DNA of 64,000 bases from Castor canadensis (lineage: Eukaryota > Chordata > Mammalia > Rodentia > Castoridae): contig NC_133386.1 of NCBI RefSeq assembly GCF_047511655.1, positions 81,347,501 to 81,411,500 on the forward strand, written 5' to 3'. The position numbers and the translations under genes are program-made. Shown here in pieces: positions 1 through 11,165 of the stretch. Each line of letters begins with the position of its first letter. Position 1 is the stretch's first letter. The notes under the pieces were generated by a model. The model was not told the DNA's origin. It made no database searches and saw only the letters and a program-made list of their open reading frames with translations.

Positions 1-1030
1 TTGCCCCAATATGCAAATACTGGAAACAAGATATCATCTAGAGAATATAAGAATTCAATAAATCATGATGTCTGTACAAGCTATAGACTCAGCAATCCAG
101 TCTAAACCACCATGCTGTTCACAAGAAAGCTTGTGGAATTTCAAAAATCCTACAACCCTGTAAATAATATATTATTTATTATACAGTGAATAATACATGA
201 GACACAGGGGATCTGGAATCCAGAACAAAGTATGAGACTTGGGAGAATTTCAGGTGACCCGACTGTGTGTTTAAAGCTACCCAATATTATGAATGTTAAC
301 ACTGTCTAAGTGTATAGTATGTTTTTCAAAGAAACAGAAGAAAAGAAAAGAAGGAAAGGAGAGAGAGGACAGCTTTAGCTTCTTACAATTAAAAGAGCAA
401 CAATCTCTGTTTTTAGAATTATTCATAAAAGGATGACAAGGAAAGCATTGTTGGGAAGTATTTAATTCTTTAGACATAAGGATAGTAAGGATAACTGTGA
501 ATATTAATTTGTTCATCTTCACATTGTCCAGAGGAGTTAGGGAAAGCAAATCTATGGTGCAAGAAGAGAAGAAAGTGAACGTGTTCTGCAAGTACTTTGA
601 ACCAGTTCTCAAAATGGTCCCAGATATCCAAGCCCCCAGGGTCCAGCTGAAACCACAATCTGGTGTTCTTTCACTATTCCAGATGCACTGAATTTTAGAA
701 GACAGTGCATCTTGGTTGTTTTTTTTCACTGAGGAAGAACTAAACTAGGAAGAGTTATAATGAACAATGTTTCTATGGTTTTCTGTGGCCACCTGTAGGG
801 ATGGAAACATTCCCAGACTTCATTTGGAGATGGCTGGCTGAGTAAATATGATCAATTATGGTAGATATCTTTGCCTTCCCAGCAGCCTTCACACACTCAG
901 CCCCTGGCCACAAAAGTTGCATGCAATCCAGATCTGGCCAATAATAGCACCCCATCCCATTACTCTGGATAAAATGACTCACCATCTTCTGGGTCTTGTC
1001 ACCAAGGCAGAGTCAACCACAGTCCTTCCT
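1..1030. other. unassigned sequence
   Basis: No exon, RNA gene or repeat family could be recognised. The longest open frames (minus 277-729, minus 773-985) have low-complexity or Phe/Ser-rich products and no family motif, so they are probably chance. Confidence 0.5.
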
Positions 1031-1275
1031 TCCTTGACCTAGTTACCAGACTTTTACAAAACAGACTTTATTTTTAGAGCACTTTTGGGTTCACAGAGAA
1101 GTCAGAGGAAATACAGAGCTCTCCATATACTCCCTGTGCCCCACCTGTGTATATAGCTTCCCCCATTATCAACATCCCCCAACAGAAAGTGACTTTTGAT
1201 ACATGGGTTTGGAGACAAATCTATGACAGGTGTCCACCATTTTATTATCACACAAAATATTTCATGTTTCCCTTT
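1031..1275 (-). repeat. ancient LINE-type 3' fragment (L1M-like)
   Basis: The stretch from the 'tttatttttagagcac' block through 'attatcaacatcccccaac' resembles the reverse complement of an old mammalian L1 3' region. It is strongly diverged, with approximate edges. Confidence 0.4.
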
Positions 1276-1410
1276 TTCTTCTTTCAACTAGCAATACAAT
1301 GACAATACAAAAGATTGTCATTGCAATATTCCCATGCATACATAAAATGTATTTTGATCAAATTCACCTCCTCTACTACTCTTTTTATCCTCCTTCAAGC
1401 TTTTTAAAAC

Positions 1411-1728
1411 CTTTTTTGGCAGTACTGAAGGTTGAACTCAGGGTCTCATGCTTGTTAGGCAGCTGCTATACTACTGAACCACTCTGCCATCTTTTTGTGT
1501 TGATTATTTTGAGATGGTGTCTTATTTTACACCCAGGCAGGTCTGGTCTGTGATCCTCCTATTTGTGCTTCCCTGAATAGCTGAGATGACAGGCATATGC
1601 CACTATGTCCAACCATTAGTTGAGATGGGGTCTCAGAAACTTTCTGCCATGGATGGCCTTAATTCTGGATTGTCCCAATCTCCACTTCCCAAGTAGCTGG
1701 GATTACAGGTAAGGCCACAGTGTCTGGC
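1411..1728 (-). mobile_element. three-part SINE: B1-like + B1-like + ID/tRNA-like
   Basis: On the + strand the element reads as a reversed ID/tRNA-like part (about 1,413-1,487, with the reversed B box 'ggttgaactc'), then a reversed B1-like monomer (about 1,490-1,612, 'gctgagatgacaggcatatg'), then a second reversed B1-like monomer (about 1,613-1,728, 'agctgggattacaggt'). An 8-base repeat 'tttaaaac' flanks it (1,403-1,410 and 1,729-1,736), a plausible TSD. The same three-part order recurs at 52,304-52,605. Confidence 0.7.
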
Positions 1729-2499
1729 TTTAAAACAATTTTAGTAGGTATCATTACTCTATTTTCATATGTGTACATGAAGTACTTAAACCATATTTAC
1801 CCCTCCCCACCTTCTGATTTTGCCCTCTCCCCTCCAGCTGGCTTCTACCCCTCAAACAGTTCATTTGACAGTCATGCCTTTTTTTTTAAGGTCTACATTC
1901 CACATGTGAGAGAGAACATGTAACATTGTTTTTCTCAGTCTGGCTTATTTCACTTAGCATGATGATTTCCAGTACCATCCATTTTCCAGCAAACAGCATA
2001 ATTTCATCCTTCCTTAGGACTGAATAATATTGTAGTGTGTGTATGTGTGTATCACATTTTCTTTAACCATTCATCAGTTGATGTGCACTTAGGCTGATTC
2101 TATATTTTACCTATTGTGAATAGTGATGTTATAAATACAAGTGTGCCAGTATCTGTATTGTACGCAGACTTACATTTCTTAAGATATATGCTCAGGAATG
2201 GTAGAATAGGATCAAAAGTCAATTTTATTTTTGGGTGTTTTTTTGAGAATCTCCATACTGATTTCCATAGCAGCTGCACCAATTCACATTCCCACTAACA
2301 GTATGTAAAGGATACTTTTCCCCCACATCCTCACCAGCATTTTTTGTTTTCTTGATTGCCATTATAACTGGGGTAAGATAGAATTTCATTGTCATTTTGA
2401 TTTGCATTTCCTTTTATGGCTACGGATGTTGAACATTTCTGTATGTATTTATTGGCCATTTGTACTTCATTTTTTGTGAACTGTTTCATTCATTTGCCC

Positions 2500-2706
2500 A
2501 TTTTTTGGTGGGGTTTGAACTCAGGGCCTTATGCTTACTAGGCAGGCACTCTACCACTCTAGCCACTCCACCAGCCTGTTTTGTGAAGGGTTTTTTCAAG
2601 ATAGGGTCTTGCATACTAATTGCCAGGGCTGGCTTTGAACCATGATCCTCCTGATCTCTGCCTCCTGAGTAGCTAGGATTATAAGCATGAGCCACTGGCA
2701 CTCAGC
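2500..2706 (-). mobile_element. B1-ID dimeric SINE
   Basis: A reversed ID/tRNA-like part ('ggtttgaactcagggcctta', 'actctagccactccaccag') is followed by a reversed B1-like monomer ending 'aagcatgagccactggcact'. The 10-base TSD 'tcatttgccc' lies at 2,490-2,499 and 2,707-2,716. It sits inside the antisense L1. Confidence 0.85.
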
Positions 2707-3895
2707 TCATTTGCCCTTTTATTAATTGGATTGTCTGTCTTTGGGTATTTAGGTTTTTTTTAACTCTTTTTGTATTCTGGGTATTTGTCCTTTATCCAAT
2801 GAATATCTCACAAAGATTTTTCTCCCATTCTATAGACCGTCTCTTGATTCTAGTCATTGTTTCCTTTGCTGTGCAGAAGCATCTACATTTGGTTCAATCC
2901 TACTTGTCAATTCTCGCTCTTATTTCCTGAGCAATTGGAGTCTTATTTAGAAATACATTACCTATACCTATATTTTCAAGTGTCTTCCCTAGGTTTTTCT
3001 CTAATAGTTTTAAAGTTTCAGGTCTTAAATTTATATATTTGTTCTATTTTGGATTTTTTTGTACAGTGTAAGACATAGGTATCTATTTTCTATCTTCTAA
3101 TGTAGATATCTAGTTTTCCCAACACCATTTGTTGAAGAGGCTGTCTTTTTGTCCAATGTATGTTTTGGCACCTTTGTTGGAAATCAGATGGGTGTAGCTA
3201 TGTGAGCTTATTTCTGGATCTTCTCTTGTATTCCATTGGTGTACATGTCTGTTCTTGTTCTAGTACCATGTTGTTTTTGCTACTATGGATCCAAGTCCAG
3301 TATTGTGATATCATCATCATCATTTCTCTTTATGCTCAAGATTGCTTTATTTGGTGTCTTTAGTGCTTCCACATGAATTTAGGATTGATTTTTCTATTTC
3401 TGTGAAAAATGACATTGGAATTCCATGAACCTGTATATTGCTGTAGCCATTTTCACAACATGAATTCTGCCAATCCATGAAGATGGATCTTCTAGTGTCT
3501 TCTTCCATTTTTTTCTTCAAGGTTTTAGAGTTTTCATTGTAGAGATCTTTCACTTCCTTTGCTAGGTTTATTCCTAGCTATTTAATTTTTTTAGGCTTTT
3601 GTGAATGGGATTGATATCTTGATTTCTTCCTCAGCATGTTCACTATTGATATACAGAAAAACTACTGATGTTTATATGTTAATTTTGTATCCTGCTACTT
3701 TGACAAAAGTGTTTGTCAGATCTAAGTGGGTTTTGGTGAAGTCTTAATTATATGATCATATCTGAAAATAGGGATAATTTGACATCTTCCTTTCCTATTT
3801 GTATCTCTTTTATTTCTTTTTCTTGCCTTATTACTCCAGCTAGGAATTCATGCACTATATTGAATAAGAGTATAACTAGACATTGTTTTAAAAAC

Positions 3896-4570
3896 AAAGT
3901 ATTTTCTGGTGGAGCTCATTAAACAGAGAGCATGTAACAGAGGGAACTGTTTGTGGCAAGAGTGAGATATTTTGTCTAGAAGTCTACATGGAGGGAGTAA
4001 GTGGTGAGAAATGGAAGGGTGGGGACTCAATGACAGTGGTGAGTCCTGGATCCATCCATGCCAAGGAATTAAAATAGCCCCAAGACTTTCCAGTTGTTGC
4101 ATGAGCTCAAAATCCTCTTGGTTTTTTTTTAAACCACACTCTGTAAAAGGTGGTGAGGATTCAAGGATGACCATAAAAAGTAGTCCTTCTTATTTCATGT
4201 ACTTTCTAAAAATCCTACCTGGCAATTGTAAGTACCTTGTATGAATCCCATCCAAGGATCCCTATTACCTATAACAATCAATGGCTCATTTCTTAACATT
4301 CATCCCAGGCCTTCTAAAATTTAGCCTGAATTTAACTTACCAGTCATATTCCCTATTATTCACTCTACAAAGCTTTATTCCATACATCTCAGTCACCAAA
4401 CACCATTGCCTAGCACTGTGCACCAGTACCTGGAATATCCATACCACCATCATTAGGTGAGCAGAACACTGAAAACAGGGATTGTGTTTTACATTTCCTT
4501 AAAGTATCCAAAACCATGCCCTTCATAACTAGGTATGCACCAATTCCCTCTCCAGGAGTTTTGGATCAGC
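3896..4570. other. unassigned sequence
   Basis: Nothing could be assigned. The open frame at 4,011-4,244 (+) has no recognisable domain. Confidence 0.4.
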
Positions 4571-4573
4571 TCT

Positions 4574-4868
4574 GAGGGCATGATCTTTACCCAGACAAAG
4601 GTTGCCCTCAAATATTATACAGTAGCAAAATCTTGCAGAGAAGACAGGGTCTTTCAGTCCATATGGAACATTTTATCCACACTGTTAAGCATTTTTCCAG
4701 AATCTTACAAAGTAGCTTGCGTCTATTGAGCAGAAGACAGAAAAAAGGAAACACAAACAGCAAGGGTTGGAAACTTCTAAGAAGCTCCACAGACTGCTAC
4801 CTGAAAGCTGCCAAGCCTACATTATACCTGGGTGTCTTAACTTATCTACTTAACCAAATTAAATCTCT
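4574..4868 (+). repeat. diverged direct repeat, copy A
   Basis: This segment aligns by eye with 6,306-6,605. Paired blocks are 'gccctcaaatattatacagt' with 'gccctcagaaattttatagt', 'gcagagaagacagggtcttt' with 'acagagaagatgaggtcttt', and 'gctgccaagcctac' with 'gctgccaagtctgt'. The family is unknown to me. It could be two copies of one interspersed repeat, a worn LTR pair or a local duplication. Confidence 0.6.
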
Positions 4869-5049
4869 GATATACATGCTTCAGACAGAGACCAAGACCA
4901 GAGCCCACCTCAAATCTGGGAGTCAGAGACATGTCAGCAGAGGAAAGCCATTAATAAATAACCTCACTGGGAAAAGTAGGGTGAACATGGTTGATGTGTT
5001 TTTCAACACGTGTATAAATATGGAACATTGAAACCTATAGAAGTCATTT

Positions 5050-5175
5050 TAAGAAAGGGAAAGAGGGAGAATATGGAGGAGATGAACCAAACTGGCATAC
5101 ATTATATGCATATATGGAAATATCACAATGAAATCCCCTGTACAACTATTATATACTAATAAAAATGTCTAGAAA
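5050..5175 (+). repeat. L1 3' UTR tail fragment
   Basis: The block 'atatcacaatgaaatcccct' and the A-rich end 'tactaataaaaatgtc' match the 3' ends of the older L1 type also seen near 43.85 kb. No ORF2 part is attached. Confidence 0.55.
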
Positions 5176-5179
5176 ACAA

Positions 5180-5616
5180 ACAACAAAAAAACCCTAACTG
5201 TCTCTGTCCTTGGGTTTCTCAGTTACCAAGGACATAACAGCTATGGAGGAAGATTATAAGTAGATCCACAATGCCAAAGTGACTTTCAACACACTTTCCA
5301 GAAAACACCTAATATCCACTTCCCCTCCCCAAAGGTGGCTTTCATGGGTACAGAATATTCTTCTTCAACTTGACAAACTTCTATAAATTGACAAAAATAG
5401 CTCTGCATATGGTCTTGGAAACCATAATTAGTCTTTTTATGCAAAGACAGAAGTGTTATAAGTCATATGAGTAGAAATACTATACATTAACTGGTAATTA
5501 CATGGACAGTAAAATTGTCTGCAAACTTGTAAGGTAATCCTAAAAATAATAGATTGGGGTCAGATTAAGCAATAGCCCTGTCTTGTCAACCAAGATTCAT
5601 AAGGTATAGCAATACC
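5180..5616. other. unassigned sequence
   Basis: AT-rich, with no coding potential or recognisable repeat. Confidence 0.4.
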
Positions 5617-5683
5617 AAACTGGCAAAACTGGCAAACTGGCAAAACTGGCAAACTGGCAAAACTGGCAAACTGCAAACTGGCA
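5617..5683. repeat. minisatellite, 17-bp unit (aaactggc + aaaactggc)
   Basis: Alternating 8- and 9-base steps 'aaactggc' and 'aaaactggc' run for about four units and end in an imperfect 'aaactgcaaactggcag'. The near-perfect copies suggest recent expansion. Confidence 0.9.
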
Positions 5684-6305
5684 GCCCAAACTCCACTTGA
5701 AGTCACTAGTTCTGGAAGGAAAAAAAAAAGAGATGGGGTCTCCTGTTTTCTGAGTTTCACATCCTTCTTATGCTCAGTTTAGAAAGATGCATCTGAGCTT
5801 GTACTAACTTGGATATTAAACTGAGGCAACTTTTTACTGCAACCATCATTGATACTTTACCTTCCCACCCCAAGTCACTTAGACTGCTAAGAAAATTGAG
5901 AATGTTCAATGTCTGTCATTGAAATCCACAGATTTTTAAAATATTTTGAAAATATGTATCTGCCATAGAAATCCTTGCTATTTGTGGATTCACACTCTAG
6001 TATGACACCATAGATTTTCTGAAATGGAATAGGAAATAGAAGAAAAGGTGTTAGACATATTAATGAGTGGAGTGCTGTGAATTCTCTTGGATTTCTCAAC
6101 TTTGCTTTTAGAGTAAAGGCAATAATACTTCCAATTTTATTCTGGGCTTCACTACTCTGCATCTCTTGCCTCCTAACAGCATTGTACATGAACATTAAAA
6201 TAAGTGAGGATTAGCCTTTCAGATGGATCTTGTTACTAGGAAAACTGTGGACCTACCATCCCAGTATGTCCCAGTATGTCTGTCTCTGGTAGAAGAGACA
6301 ATTGT
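5684..6305. other. unassigned sequence
   Basis: No gene or clear repeat was found. The minus-strand open frame at 5,887-6,195 has no recognisable domain. Confidence 0.4.
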
Positions 6306-6605
6306 GCATGTACATAACAAAACAAAGCTGGAATACTGCCCTCAGAAATTTTATAGTTGCAAAGTCCTACAGAGAAGATGAGGTCTTTACAATCCAAACA
6401 AGACATTGTATCCATCCTTCCACATATTTGCCTATAGAGTAGCTCAGATCTATACAGCATCTGCAGAGTAGGAGAGATGGGGAAAGAAACATGAACAGTA
6501 AGGACTGGCAAATTCTAAAAGGCCTCCATTGAGCATGGAAGCTGCCAAGTCTGTGTCCTACCTGGTGTTTTAAGTCATGTACTCAACCAAAGGGAATTTA
6601 AAGCA
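6306..6605 (+). repeat. diverged direct repeat, copy B
   Basis: Partner of 4,574-4,868, same orientation, about 1.73 kb downstream. The blocks match in the same order, with many substitutions and small indels. Confidence 0.6.
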
Positions 6606-6884
6606 GTCCTACTAGAGTGATAAAAATGATAGGAAGTTCTCTTGTACTTTCTCCACATGTATAAGAAAAGAATTTTAATGAGGAGTAATTGTTTCTTTTG
6701 TGGACTTTTCCCAAAGGGTTGCAAATAGACCAGAGACATCAGTAGACAGTTGGTACTTTTTCAAACAGCTGGACTCACTTTCATCATTCAGGTCAATTTT
6801 CTGACATGTCCTCTCTGAATTATAGAAATACCTTCCTGTCATTTTCCATCACATGTACCTGTTCTTGCTGCTCAATTTGAGAGA

Positions 6885-7050
6885 GCAATTAGAAATAAGA
6901 GAATGCTAAAAGCACTTGAGTTTGATGCTCTCCTTTGGCATTTCCTAGCTGTGGACTGAAGACCTCAATCCTTGCTTACTCTTACTTTCCTTATCTGTAC
7001 AATGAGTATGCTATGTTAGTTCCATAATGAAGGTATATATAATCATATGA
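6885..7050 (+). repeat. MIR-type SINE relic
   Basis: The block 'tttcctagctgtggactgaa' followed by 'tactttccttatctgtacaa' has the order of the MIR core and post-core. It is highly diverged. Confidence 0.5.
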
Positions 7051-7194
7051 ATAGTTATATGCAATCACTTAGACATAAGCATTTTTAAAATTGGACCTAT
7101 TATTTTATTTTCAAAGTTGAAGATAAGTCTATCAAAATGAGTATTACAGGAATAATTGAGGCCCAAGGTTAACTGAATGAGGAAAGGAAACATA

Positions 7195-7366
7195 TTTTAA
7201 TAAATATTTTATGGAATTTTTCTTAATGCTGTTTACAACTCTAAGAGATGAGTTACTATTCTCACTTTATGGATGGAGAAACTAAGGTTTTGAAGGCTAA
7301 ACACCTACCCCTAAGTAATATAACTAATGACTAGAAAAAAATCAATTTGAACCCAGGACTATCTCA
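7195..7366 (-). repeat. MIR-type SINE relic
   Basis: It reads as a reversed MIR: 'ctcactttatggatggagaa' stands for the usual '...ttttacagatgaggaaac', followed downstream by 'tttgaacccaggact'. Confidence 0.6.
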
Positions 7367-7747
7367 TGTATATTAGTTACTTTTGTGTCACCCTCACAGA
7401 AACAACTTAAGGAATGAAGGATTTATTGTGGCTCACTGTTTCATAGGGTTCAGTCCCCAATCACTTGATTAAGTGAATGGTGAGGCAGAACATCATGATG
7501 GTAAAAGTATGCAGTGGAGGAGAGCTATTCACCTTATGGTCGACAGGAAGCAGAAAGACAGGAGAAGAGGTCAGGGCAAAGATATCCCCAAGGACTTATC
7601 TCTAGTTTCCTACTGCCTCCAGCTATGCCCTACCTTCTAAAGTTTCCAGAACCTCCCAAAAAGAGCACCACCAGCTGGGGACATAGGCTTTAAGACATGA
7701 TCTTGGGGGGGTCAGGGGGTGGTCATTTCATATCAAAATCACAACAT
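7367..7747 (-). mobile_element. MaLR-type LTR
   Basis: The + strand shows a reversed mammalian MaLR-like LTR: 'tgtatattagttac' at one end, then 'ggatttattgtggctcactg', 'gcagaacatcatgatgg', 'agcaccaccagctggggaca' and 'atatcaaaatcacaaca' at the other. The same family lies forward at 11,767-12,152 and partly at 51,734-52,070. Only the LTR is seen, with no internal viral genes. Confidence 0.65.
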
Positions 7748-8060
7748 CATGCCAAGGCTATGTATTCTTTCCCAAGAAGAAAAAGTACCAACTAGATTTA
7801 AAACAAGAAAAATATGGCATCAGTCAGACAGGTCAGTAAATGGGTTAGAAATATTACAGTCACAAATGACAGAAAGCAGAACCTACAGTGGTTGAGTATA
7901 AAGAGAAATCTGGCTTCTGTAAATAGAAACAGTAAGATTTGCTTCAGGGATAGCAAATCTTACTATTTTTATCATTTGATAAAGGATCAAATGATGCCAC
8001 TAGAAATATTTGTCTATCTCCTCTTTGTTTTTCCTGGAAGTACCTCCATTCTCAAATAAG
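7748..8060. other. unassigned sequence
   Basis: No repeat was recognised. The open frame at 7,814-8,059 (+) lacks any known motif. A local inverted repeat is present: 'gatagcaaatcttactattt' and a nearby 'catttgataaaggatcaaatg' stem. Confidence 0.35.
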
Positions 8061-8557
8061 ATGTCCTCTTGTACATAGTTGTGCCAATTAAAATGGCACC
8101 TACAACTACAGTCCTTATGTTCATCTCTCACAGTTCAGAGGCTGGGAAGTCTAAGATCAAAGTGCTCACAGATTCCATATCTGGTGAGAACATATTTCCT
8201 GCTTTGCAGAGAGCCTTTCTTTACTGTGTCTTCAAATGGAGAAGAGATGAGAGGGAAAGCAGAGGAGATTGAGTCCATATCTCTTCCTCTACTTGTTTGT
8301 TTGTTTACTTATTTATTTATTTAGGCATAGGAGATTGAACCAAAGCCTCACACATGCTAAACACATGCTCTACCACAGAGCTAACCCCCCAGACCCTCGT
8401 CTTTTTTTTTGTAAGGACAACAATCCTCCTATTCATTAGGGTCACACCCTCAGACCTAATTACTTTGTTAGGACCATCACCTCCATATATCATCACAGTA
8501 GGCATTTGGATTTCAACATATGAAGTGAGAAGTCAAAACATTCAGTCCATAATAGTC
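8060..8557 (-). mobile_element. MLT1-type LTR, split by an ID SINE
   Basis: Reversed MLT1-like blocks lie on both sides of the SINE: 'atctctcacagttcagaggc' and 'tggagaagagatgagaggga' on the left, 'ttagggtcacaccctcagac' and 'ggatttcaacatatgaa' on the right, ending near 'acattcagtccataa'. The SINE occupies about 8,318-8,410. Confidence 0.7.
8318..8410 (-). mobile_element. ID SINE (tRNA-Ala-like monomer)
   Basis: A reversed ID element: 'ggagattgaaccaaagcctc', 'gctctaccacagagctaacc'. The reverse complement gives box A-like 'ttagctctgtggtagagcat' and a box B-like 'ggttcaatc'. It carries an A-rich side and inserted into the MLT1-type LTR. Confidence 0.8.
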
Positions 8558-8559
8558 AA

Positions 8560-9424
8560 ATAGTGCACACACTTAGAAAGTGTTAATAAGTCATTTAGTA
8601 GGTTATAAGCATCCCATGCTTGTATATTATGATTGAGAGCACAAATTATAAGACATTTATTTGAAAAAATGGAAGAATATTTGAATTACTCTGAGGTGAG
8701 CCATGAAGACCCCTGAAACTCATCAGTAGTTAACAGCTCGTATGTTTTAGAATCATAGCCTAGATCACTAGGTTCATCACCAGAAATAGTAACCAAACCC
8801 AAAACAGAGAATCAGTTCATATTCTTTAGTCCACCTCACTAAAAAATTATAGAATGGAACTGATGTCTGATATCCTAAATACTTTTACATTTTGAGGTAA
8901 AGGACCCTCCAGACAGTGAATCAGCATCTCTAGGTCTCTCCTGACCTTCTACAATTTTCAATTTTTGGAATTTGACCTTATCTCATTTTTTCACTCATGC
9001 CATCTCTTCTACTGCCCTTATGTAAAAATATGCTACTTCTACTTTAAAAATTTTAAGGTTTGATGTAGAGATGAGAAGTAATTGCTTAGAGGCAAAAAAA
9101 TTAAAGCATTTACAGTAGCTGCTCCCTATCTGCCTCTCCTTCTGGAAGTGTGCTCTTCCCTGTGGTAACCTTCAAGATTACAACAGAATAGTATTCAAGA
9201 TGAGATCTCCAACCCTCACACCATGAGTCATGACAACCCCCATCTCACCTGCCTGAGTCACCAGAGGGCGGCGCCTGCCTTTCTTCACTGACAGGGATAA
9301 CATACCCTACTTCAAATTGTATCTTTGTTGGCAGTGTCCTTGTTTAAACAAGCTTGGCTCAGCTTTGTGAACAAAACTGAATATAGTACTACTATTCTGA
9401 GGAATGTTTAGTCTTCAATGTAAA
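8560..9424. other. unassigned sequence
   Basis: No gene or repeat was recognised. A small GC-rich spot, 'cagagggcggcgcctgcc' (about 9,263-9,281), stands out from the AT-rich surroundings. Confidence 0.4.
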
Positions 9425-9475
9425 TGTGTGTATGTGTGTGTGTGCACATACACATGTGTTCATGCATGCACACAC
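9425..9475. repeat. GT/CA microsatellite
   Basis: Mixed 'tgtgtgtatgtgtgtgtgtg' followed by 'cacatacacatg' makes an imperfect purine-pyrimidine tract. Confidence 0.8.
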
Positions 9476-9965
9476 TGTGATCAAGGAAAAAGTCTCTGAT
9501 GTGTGGTCTACATCACTGCCTAAAGAGGCACAATCACAATCATTTCAGAAATTCCAACCCTTCTTGGGAAAGCTAAGGACTCTTCTGAGCAAAAGCCACA
9601 TACACAAAACATTTAAGATAATTTCAAGAAATTGGGGAACCTTGGTTGACAAATCCAGAGATTCTGGACTCCAGTTTAAAATCCTCTGTTCTATTCTGAG
9701 ATCAAATCCCCCTTGCTGACTGAAGAAGACTGACTGAGGACACAGTCCACCCGGTAGAGAGAGAAAAGGTGTATCTCGAGTGGGGGTGATTTGTAGGGTA
9801 TATTTGGCAATGTCTAAAGACAATTTTGATTGTCAAAACTGGAGAAATATTATTAGCTTATAATGGAAGAAGCCAGAGATATTGGTACAACACACAGGAC
9901 ACAATTAACTGGCCCAATAACTCCAGAATATAGAAGTTGAGAAGCCCATTCAAAAGAAACAGAAG
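9476..9965. other. unassigned sequence
   Basis: Open frames on both strands (9,426-9,719 + and 9,545-9,823 -) overlap and show no domain. They are likely chance. Confidence 0.35.
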
Positions 9966-10136
9966 CCAAGCATGGTGGTGCACAGTGTAATCTGAACACT
10001 CAAGAGATGGAAGCAGGAGGATGACAAGTTCAAGGTCAGCCTGAGTCACAGAACCAAGGGCTGAAGGTGTACAGCAGTGGTTGCCTAGCATGCACAGGCC
10101 CTGGGTTTGGACCCCAGCACTTTCTTTGAATGAGTG
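9966..10136 (+). mobile_element. B1-ID dimeric SINE
   Basis: A forward B1-like monomer ('agccaagcatggtggtgcac', 'aggatgacaagttcaaggtc') is followed by a forward ID part ('tacagcagtggttgcctagc', 'ccctgggtttggaccccagc'). A polypurine tract follows at once and may have grown from the tail. Confidence 0.85.
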
Positions 10137-10252
10137 AGAAGGAAGGAAGGGGAGGGAAGGAGGGAAGGAAGAAAGGGAAGGGCAGAGGAAAAACAGAGAG
10201 GGGAAGAAGGAAGAAAGGGAGGAAGAGAGGGAAAGAGAAAGAGAAAAACAGA
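10137..10252. repeat. polypurine (GGAA/GAAA) tract
   Basis: About 115 bases are almost all purine on the + strand ('aaggaaggaaggggagggaa'). Open frames here are artefacts of the repeat. Confidence 0.9.
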
Positions 10253-10275
10253 TGAGCGGCAATTTGTTTTGAAAA

Positions 10276-10605
10276 AGTCATATTAGAACTTTACCTGGGC
10301 TATGATAATGAAAGACATACTGCAGGAGGACCCAAAGATGATAATTGGCCAAGGAGACATTTCTCCTTCCCAGGAAACTTCTGTCTGTACCTGAGAGACA
10401 TCTCCACCCTTGGGCAATACAAAAAGGGCTATAAAAACCCAATTTCCAACCTGACCCAAGGGACCACCAGTTTCTGGGTCCCCCTGTGTGCCCCCATGCA
10501 GTCTTTCTCTTCTGTTCTCTACAAATAAAAATCTGACCTCTGCTGCTGGAATCCACCTGTGTTTTCATTCTCAGTGTGGACCCAAGAACCCTGAGCACCA
10601 GAAAA
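10276..10605 (+). mobile_element. retroviral-type LTR (gamma-like), solo or fragment
   Basis: The layout is that of an LTR: a TATA box 'tataaaa' at 10,430-10,436, a polyA signal 'aataaa' at 10,524-10,529, and downstream 'ctgctgctggaatccacctg' and 'ttctcagtgtggacccaaga' like an LTR end. No gag, pol or env sequence adjoins it. Edges are uncertain. Confidence 0.5.
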
Positions 10606-10726
10606 TACCTGCATGTATCATCCGTGCATCAGTAAGAGCACTGAAGAGGAGTGCATACTCCAGGCATGGATGGACACTTAATCTAACTTTAGCTAAATTC
10701 AAATTGAATAATAGTTACAAAAGTTA

Positions 10727-10758
<32 letters not shown>

Positions 10759-10944
10759 CTTTCCACTTGGTGCAAGTCATAAAAAGGTTTATTAATTTCT
10801 AGACACTACTGTGTTAAAAGTACATTTAGCAACCCTATAGTTAACTATTTTTAGGAGACTTTAAGTCATTGTACTTCTAATGTCTTTGTATGTTTCCATG
10901 GCCTGGATTATAATCCCTACTACATTAGAAGAGACAGAATGAAA
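10606..10944. other. unassigned sequence with a CAAAA tract
   Basis: It contains an (aacaaa)n run at about 10,728-10,757, perhaps the tail of a worn retroelement. Nothing else was recognised. Confidence 0.5.
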
Positions 10945-11165
10945 AAACACTTAGGAACATGAACTCTGGAGCCCAAATGCTAGGTTAAATCCCAGCTCTG
11001 CCACTCACTGCATGGTCTCTAGCATAATATTCAACCTCTCTGTGTTTCAGTTTCTCCATCTGCAAAATATGGGTAATAATAGTACCAAACTCATGATGTT
11101 GCAAGGATTACAGAAATACTATGTATAAAACACTTACATTATGATTAGGAATACTGGCTACCTGT
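10945..11165 (+). repeat. MIR SINE
   Basis: Clear forward MIR: 'gaactctggagcccaaatgc', 'aaatcccagctctgccactc', 'cctctctgtgtttcagtttc', 'ggtaataatagtaccaaact', all in family order. One of the best preserved MIRs in the window. Confidence 0.9.

Larger units (their letters stand above)
1283..3895 (-). repeat. old antisense L1 fragment (3' UTR to reverse transcriptase)
   Basis: Reading left to right is 3' to 5' of an L1. 1,283-1,410 and 1,729-2,050 match the L1 3' UTR type seen elsewhere in the window. 2,050-2,460 is the ORF2 C-terminal end in antisense. 2,707-3,895 continues through ORF2 toward the reverse transcriptase active-site region near 3,760-3,800. The copy is full of stops and frameshifts and is older than the L1s at 15-23 kb and 30-37 kb. 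Two SINEs (1,411-1,728 and 2,500-2,706) inserted into it later. Confidence 0.75.
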
